This document shows positions 30,439 to 32,656 of a stretch of DNA of 32,656 nucleotides, piece by piece. The first letter of the stretch is position 1, and each line of letters opens with the position of its first letter. Below the pieces are notes generated by a model. It had not been told where the DNA came from and made no database searches. It saw nothing but the letters and a program-made list of their open reading frames with translations. The stretch is from an uncultured Hyphomicrobiales bacterium (GTDB taxonomy: Bacteria > Pseudomonadota > Alphaproteobacteria > Rhizobiales > Aestuariivirgaceae), in NCBI GenBank assembly GCA_902826365.1, contig CADEEO010000018.1, forward strand, positions 1-32,656. Direction: 5' to 3'. Position numbers and translations under genes: made by a program.

Positions 30439-32532
30439 ATGAACGTTGCTGTCAAATCTGCCGCCCAAGAACCTGCGTTTTCGGGTTGGGAAGAACTGGG
30501 GCCCAAGGCTTCAAGCTGGAAAATTGAGCGGGAAGAGGTTCAGGCGGATTCCCTTGCGCCATTTTTCCCGGATCAAAATGGCGGGGTCTACGAGCAGCTC
30601 CTGTTTAACTTCCCTTTCATGATGCATGCCATGGATGGCTCGGGCAGGCTGAACTCGGTCAACCGGCAATGGTGCAAGACGTTGGGCTACCTGCCCTCCG
30701 ACGTGATCGGAAAATCATTCAACGAGCTTCTGACACCGCAGTCGCGCTCACATCTCATCACCACGATTTATCCAAAATACCTTCAGACCGGCCTGTGCCG
30801 CGGCGAGGAAATGTTTGTCCACCGCAAGGACGGCACGCTGGCAACCGTCGTGCTGTCGATGAACGCCTATCGCGGCGACAAGGGCCGCATTGAACGCTCG
30901 ATCTGCCTGATGCAGGATGTGACCGACCAGAAGATCGCAGAAATCGCCTCGGTGCGCAGCGACCAGCGGTTCCGCGGGGCTTTTGCCGCCGCGGCCCACG
31001 GCATGGCGCTGGTCTCGCCAACCGGGCAGATTGAACTCTCCAACGCCGCCTTCGGCATTTTCCTGGGCCGGGAAGATATCGACCAATCCACCCTGACATT
31101 TGACGAAACCCTGCACCGCGACGACCGGGGCCAGTTCCTGAATGGCATGCGCCAGCTTTTGTCGGGCGAGATTGCATCGCTGAAGCAGGAATTGCGCTAC
31201 ACGACGGGGGCGGGCGGCATCGTGCATGGTTCGACCAGCGTTTCCATGGTCAAGAGCGAGAAGGCCGAAATCGAGCAGCTCGTCGTCCAGATTGTCGACG
31301 TTTCGGAGCGCAAGCTCACCACCCAGCGCCTGCACCAGGCGCAGAAGATGGAAGCCATTGGGCAACTGACCGGCGGCCTCGCCCACGACTTCAACAACCT
31401 GCTCACCATCATCATGGGCAATCTGCAATTGCTCGAAGGCAAGCTGGGCGGCGACGAGAAGGCGGTCAAACGCGCCAACGAAGCGCTTGATGCGGCACGC
31501 AAGGGCTCGGACCTGACGCGCCAGTTGCTGGCCTTTGCCCGCAAGCAGGATCTCGAACCCCGCGAAGTCATGATCAATGACCTGGTCACGGGCATGGAAG
31601 CCCTGATCTCGCGCACCCTCGGCGAGAATGTTGAACTCAAGGTCGATGTGGCAGCCGGTGCTCCCAAAGTGCTGATCGATCCTTCGCAGTTTGAATCGTC
31701 CATTTTGAATCTGGCGATCAACGCCAGGGATGCCATGCCCAATGGCGGGCTGCTGACGATTGAAACGCAGCTGGTCTATCTCGACAATGAGTATGCGGAA
31801 AAGCATCCGGAAGTCGTTCCCGGACATCACGTCTTGGTGGCGATTTCGGATACAGGCGTCGGCATGTCGCCGGAGCTGCTTGAAAAAGTTTTCCATCCCT
31901 TCTTCACCACCAAGGAGAATGGCAAAGGCACCGGGCTTGGCCTTTCCATGGTCTATGGCTTCATCAAGCAATCAGGCGGCCATATCAGCATTTACAGTGA
32001 AGTCGGGCACGGCACTTCTGTAAAAATGTACTTGCCGCGGAAAATTACCGCCGGTGAAATTTCAGCCGAGACGGCTGCCAACAACCAGTCGTTGGCGATT
32101 GAGATGTTGCCAACCATAACGTCAACAGAAACCGAAGTTCCAGCGAAAGCCGCACGGCCGCAAAAGATACTTGTGGTTGAAGACCAGGAAGCGGTGCGCG
32201 CCGTGGCCTGCGGGTTCCTCATGGATTTCGGCTATGACGTGGTGGAAGCGGAAGACGGCTTCCAGGCGCTCTCCAAGCTTCAGGAAGATCCCGAGATCGA
32301 CCTCATGTTTTCGGATATCGTGATGCCGGGCGGGATGAACGGCTTTGACCTTGCCCAGGCGGCCAGCGGCATGCGGCCCGACCTCAAGATTGTCCACACC
32401 TCCGGCTATCCCAAGGGCGCCATGGTGCACCAGGACGAGCCGCGTTTCCGGCAGGGCTTCATCATCATGAAGCCGTACCGCCGCGAGGAGCTGCAAAAAA
32501 TCATCCGGGATGCATTCGAAAAGCAGAGTTGA
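30439..32532 (+). CDS. Soluble hybrid histidine kinase (PAS-PAS-HisKA-HATPase-REC)
   Basis: A 697-residue cytoplasmic hybrid kinase without membrane helices. PAS1 covers about residues 50-170 (ending LMQDVTDQKIAE) and PAS2 about 175-295 (ending QIVDVSERK). HisKA has H316 (LTGGLAHDFNNLL). HATPase has NARDAMPNGG (428-437), DTGVGM and GKGTGLGLSM. The C-terminal receiver has D626 (LMFSDIVMPGGMNGFD), T654 and K678. The core is nearly the same as that of the kinase at 8363-10852, indicating paralogues. The ATG at 30439 is used; an upstream TTG at 30400 is less likely. No partner regulator follows within the window. Confidence 0.93.
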   Translation: MNVAVKSAAQEPAFSGWEELGPKASSWKIEREEVQADSLAPFFPDQNGGVYEQLLFNFPFMMHAMDGSGRLNSVNRQWCKTLGYLPSDVIGKSFNELLTPQSRSHLITTIYPKYLQTGLCRGEEMFVHRKDGTLATVVLSMNAYRGDKGRIERSICLMQDVTDQKIAEIASVRSDQRFRGAFAAAAHGMALVSPTGQIELSNAAFGIFLGREDIDQSTLTFDETLHRDDRGQFLNGMRQLLSGEIASLKQELRYTTGAGGIVHGSTSVSMVKSEKAEIEQLVVQIVDVSERKLTTQRLHQAQKMEAIGQLTGGLAHDFNNLLTIIMGNLQLLEGKLGGDEKAVKRANEALDAARKGSDLTRQLLAFARKQDLEPREVMINDLVTGMEALISRTLGENVELKVDVAAGAPKVLIDPSQFESSILNLAINARDAMPNGGLLTIETQLVYLDNEYAEKHPEVVPGHHVLVAISDTGVGMSPELLEKVFHPFFTTKENGKGTGLGLSMVYGFIKQSGGHISIYSEVGHGTSVKMYLPRKITAGEISAETAANNQSLAIEMLPTITSTETEVPAKAARPQKILVVEDQEAVRAVACGFLMDFGYDVVEAEDGFQALSKLQEDPEIDLMFSDIVMPGGMNGFDLAQAASGMRPDLKIVHTSGYPKGAMVHQDEPRFRQGFIIMKPYRREELQKIIRDAFEKQS

Positions 32533-32601
32533 GGCTTTTTAGAACGATTCGAATCTGCTAGGGATCGCACGCGGGGGCCGTTTGATCTCAGGGGATTGAT
32601 T

Positions 32602-32656
32602 ATGCAGGGTGTTGCACGGAACTTCTTTATACTTGGAATTGTCATGGCGATTGCCG
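32602..32656 (+). CDS. Start of a membrane protein (partial)
   Basis: An ATG at 32602, preceded by GGGGATTGA, opens a frame reading MQGVARNFFILGIVMAIA to the window edge, a likely first transmembrane helix. From memory, small alphaproteobacterial proteins related to cytochrome-oxidase subunit I start this way, but 18 residues are too few for a call. Confidence 0.5.
   Translation, partial: MQGVARNFFILGIVMAIA

Noticed and set aside
1-32656. CRISPR arrays, insertion sequences, prophage or toxin-antitoxin modules
   Set aside because: No regularly spaced repeats, transposase or integrase motifs, or phage structural genes were seen on either strand; the only mobile-type element is the REPIN-like repeat.

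Overview
The window looks like a chromosomal segment of an alphaproteobacterium, probably in or near the Hyphomicrobiales. Supporting signs are the GC-rich third positions, HlyU-type and SIMPL proteins, DFNN-type PAS hybrid histidine kinases, FadR-type GntR regulation of a sugar ABC cluster, and an elongator-like CAU tRNA. I see no phage, insertion sequence or CRISPR array. All calls come from reading the sequence; no database search was run.

Positions 1-11,400 hold mixed housekeeping and small membrane-protein genes. These are a Tat-exported metallo-beta-lactamase-fold hydrolase cut by the window edge, an HlyU-like protein overlapping a small pore-like membrane protein and a nitrilase-family amidohydrolase, an ATP-grasp-like protein, a SIMPL protein, a GFA/CENP-V zinc protein, two tiny two-helix membrane proteins, AMP nucleosidase, a tRNA with anticodon CAU (probably tRNA-Ile2), a VOC-fold protein, a soluble hybrid histidine kinase with a single-domain response regulator, and a GlsB/YeaQ-type stress membrane protein followed by a 48-residue one-helix protein.

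Positions 11,495-27,486 form one large carbohydrate import and catabolism locus in several transcription units. A plus-strand operon encodes a tagatose/psicose-epimerase-like enzyme, a Tm-1-like (UPF0261) protein, a PEP-hydrolase-family TIM barrel and a tandem SRPBCC protein, ending in a REPIN-like palindrome. Next come an L-rhamnose-mutarotase-family protein and an SDR dehydrogenase transcribed divergently. A long minus-strand operon then encodes ATPase A, a periplasmic binding protein, two permeases, ATPase B, a 4-helix membrane protein, a PfkB kinase and a second SDR. A separate minus-strand pair (Gfo/Idh/MocA oxidoreductase and TIM-barrel isomerase) lies divergent to a GntR/FCD regulator. 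The expected logic is import, anomer and epimer interconversion, oxidation, phosphorylation and carbon-carbon cleavage of a sugar or sugar acid. The exact substrate is not evident, and no complete set of canonical rhamnose, fucose, xylose or inositol genes is present.

Positions 27,561-32,656 carry an unknown membrane-anchored helical protein, a HyuA-type hydantoinase/oxoprolinase without a HyuB partner, a second soluble PAS-PAS hybrid histidine kinase, and the first codons of another membrane protein.

The most noteworthy points are: (i) the two ABC ATPases carry complementary degenerate motifs that would give one canonical and one broken ATP site; (ii) a largely uncharacterised catabolic gene set includes adjacent homologues of the two halves of the plant Tm-1 antiviral protein; (iii) a clear terminator-type hairpin between binding-protein and permease genes; (iv) shared operator-like motifs in the locus; (v) a two-helix pore-like protein whose selectivity-filter position reads GMGP instead of a potassium-channel filter.
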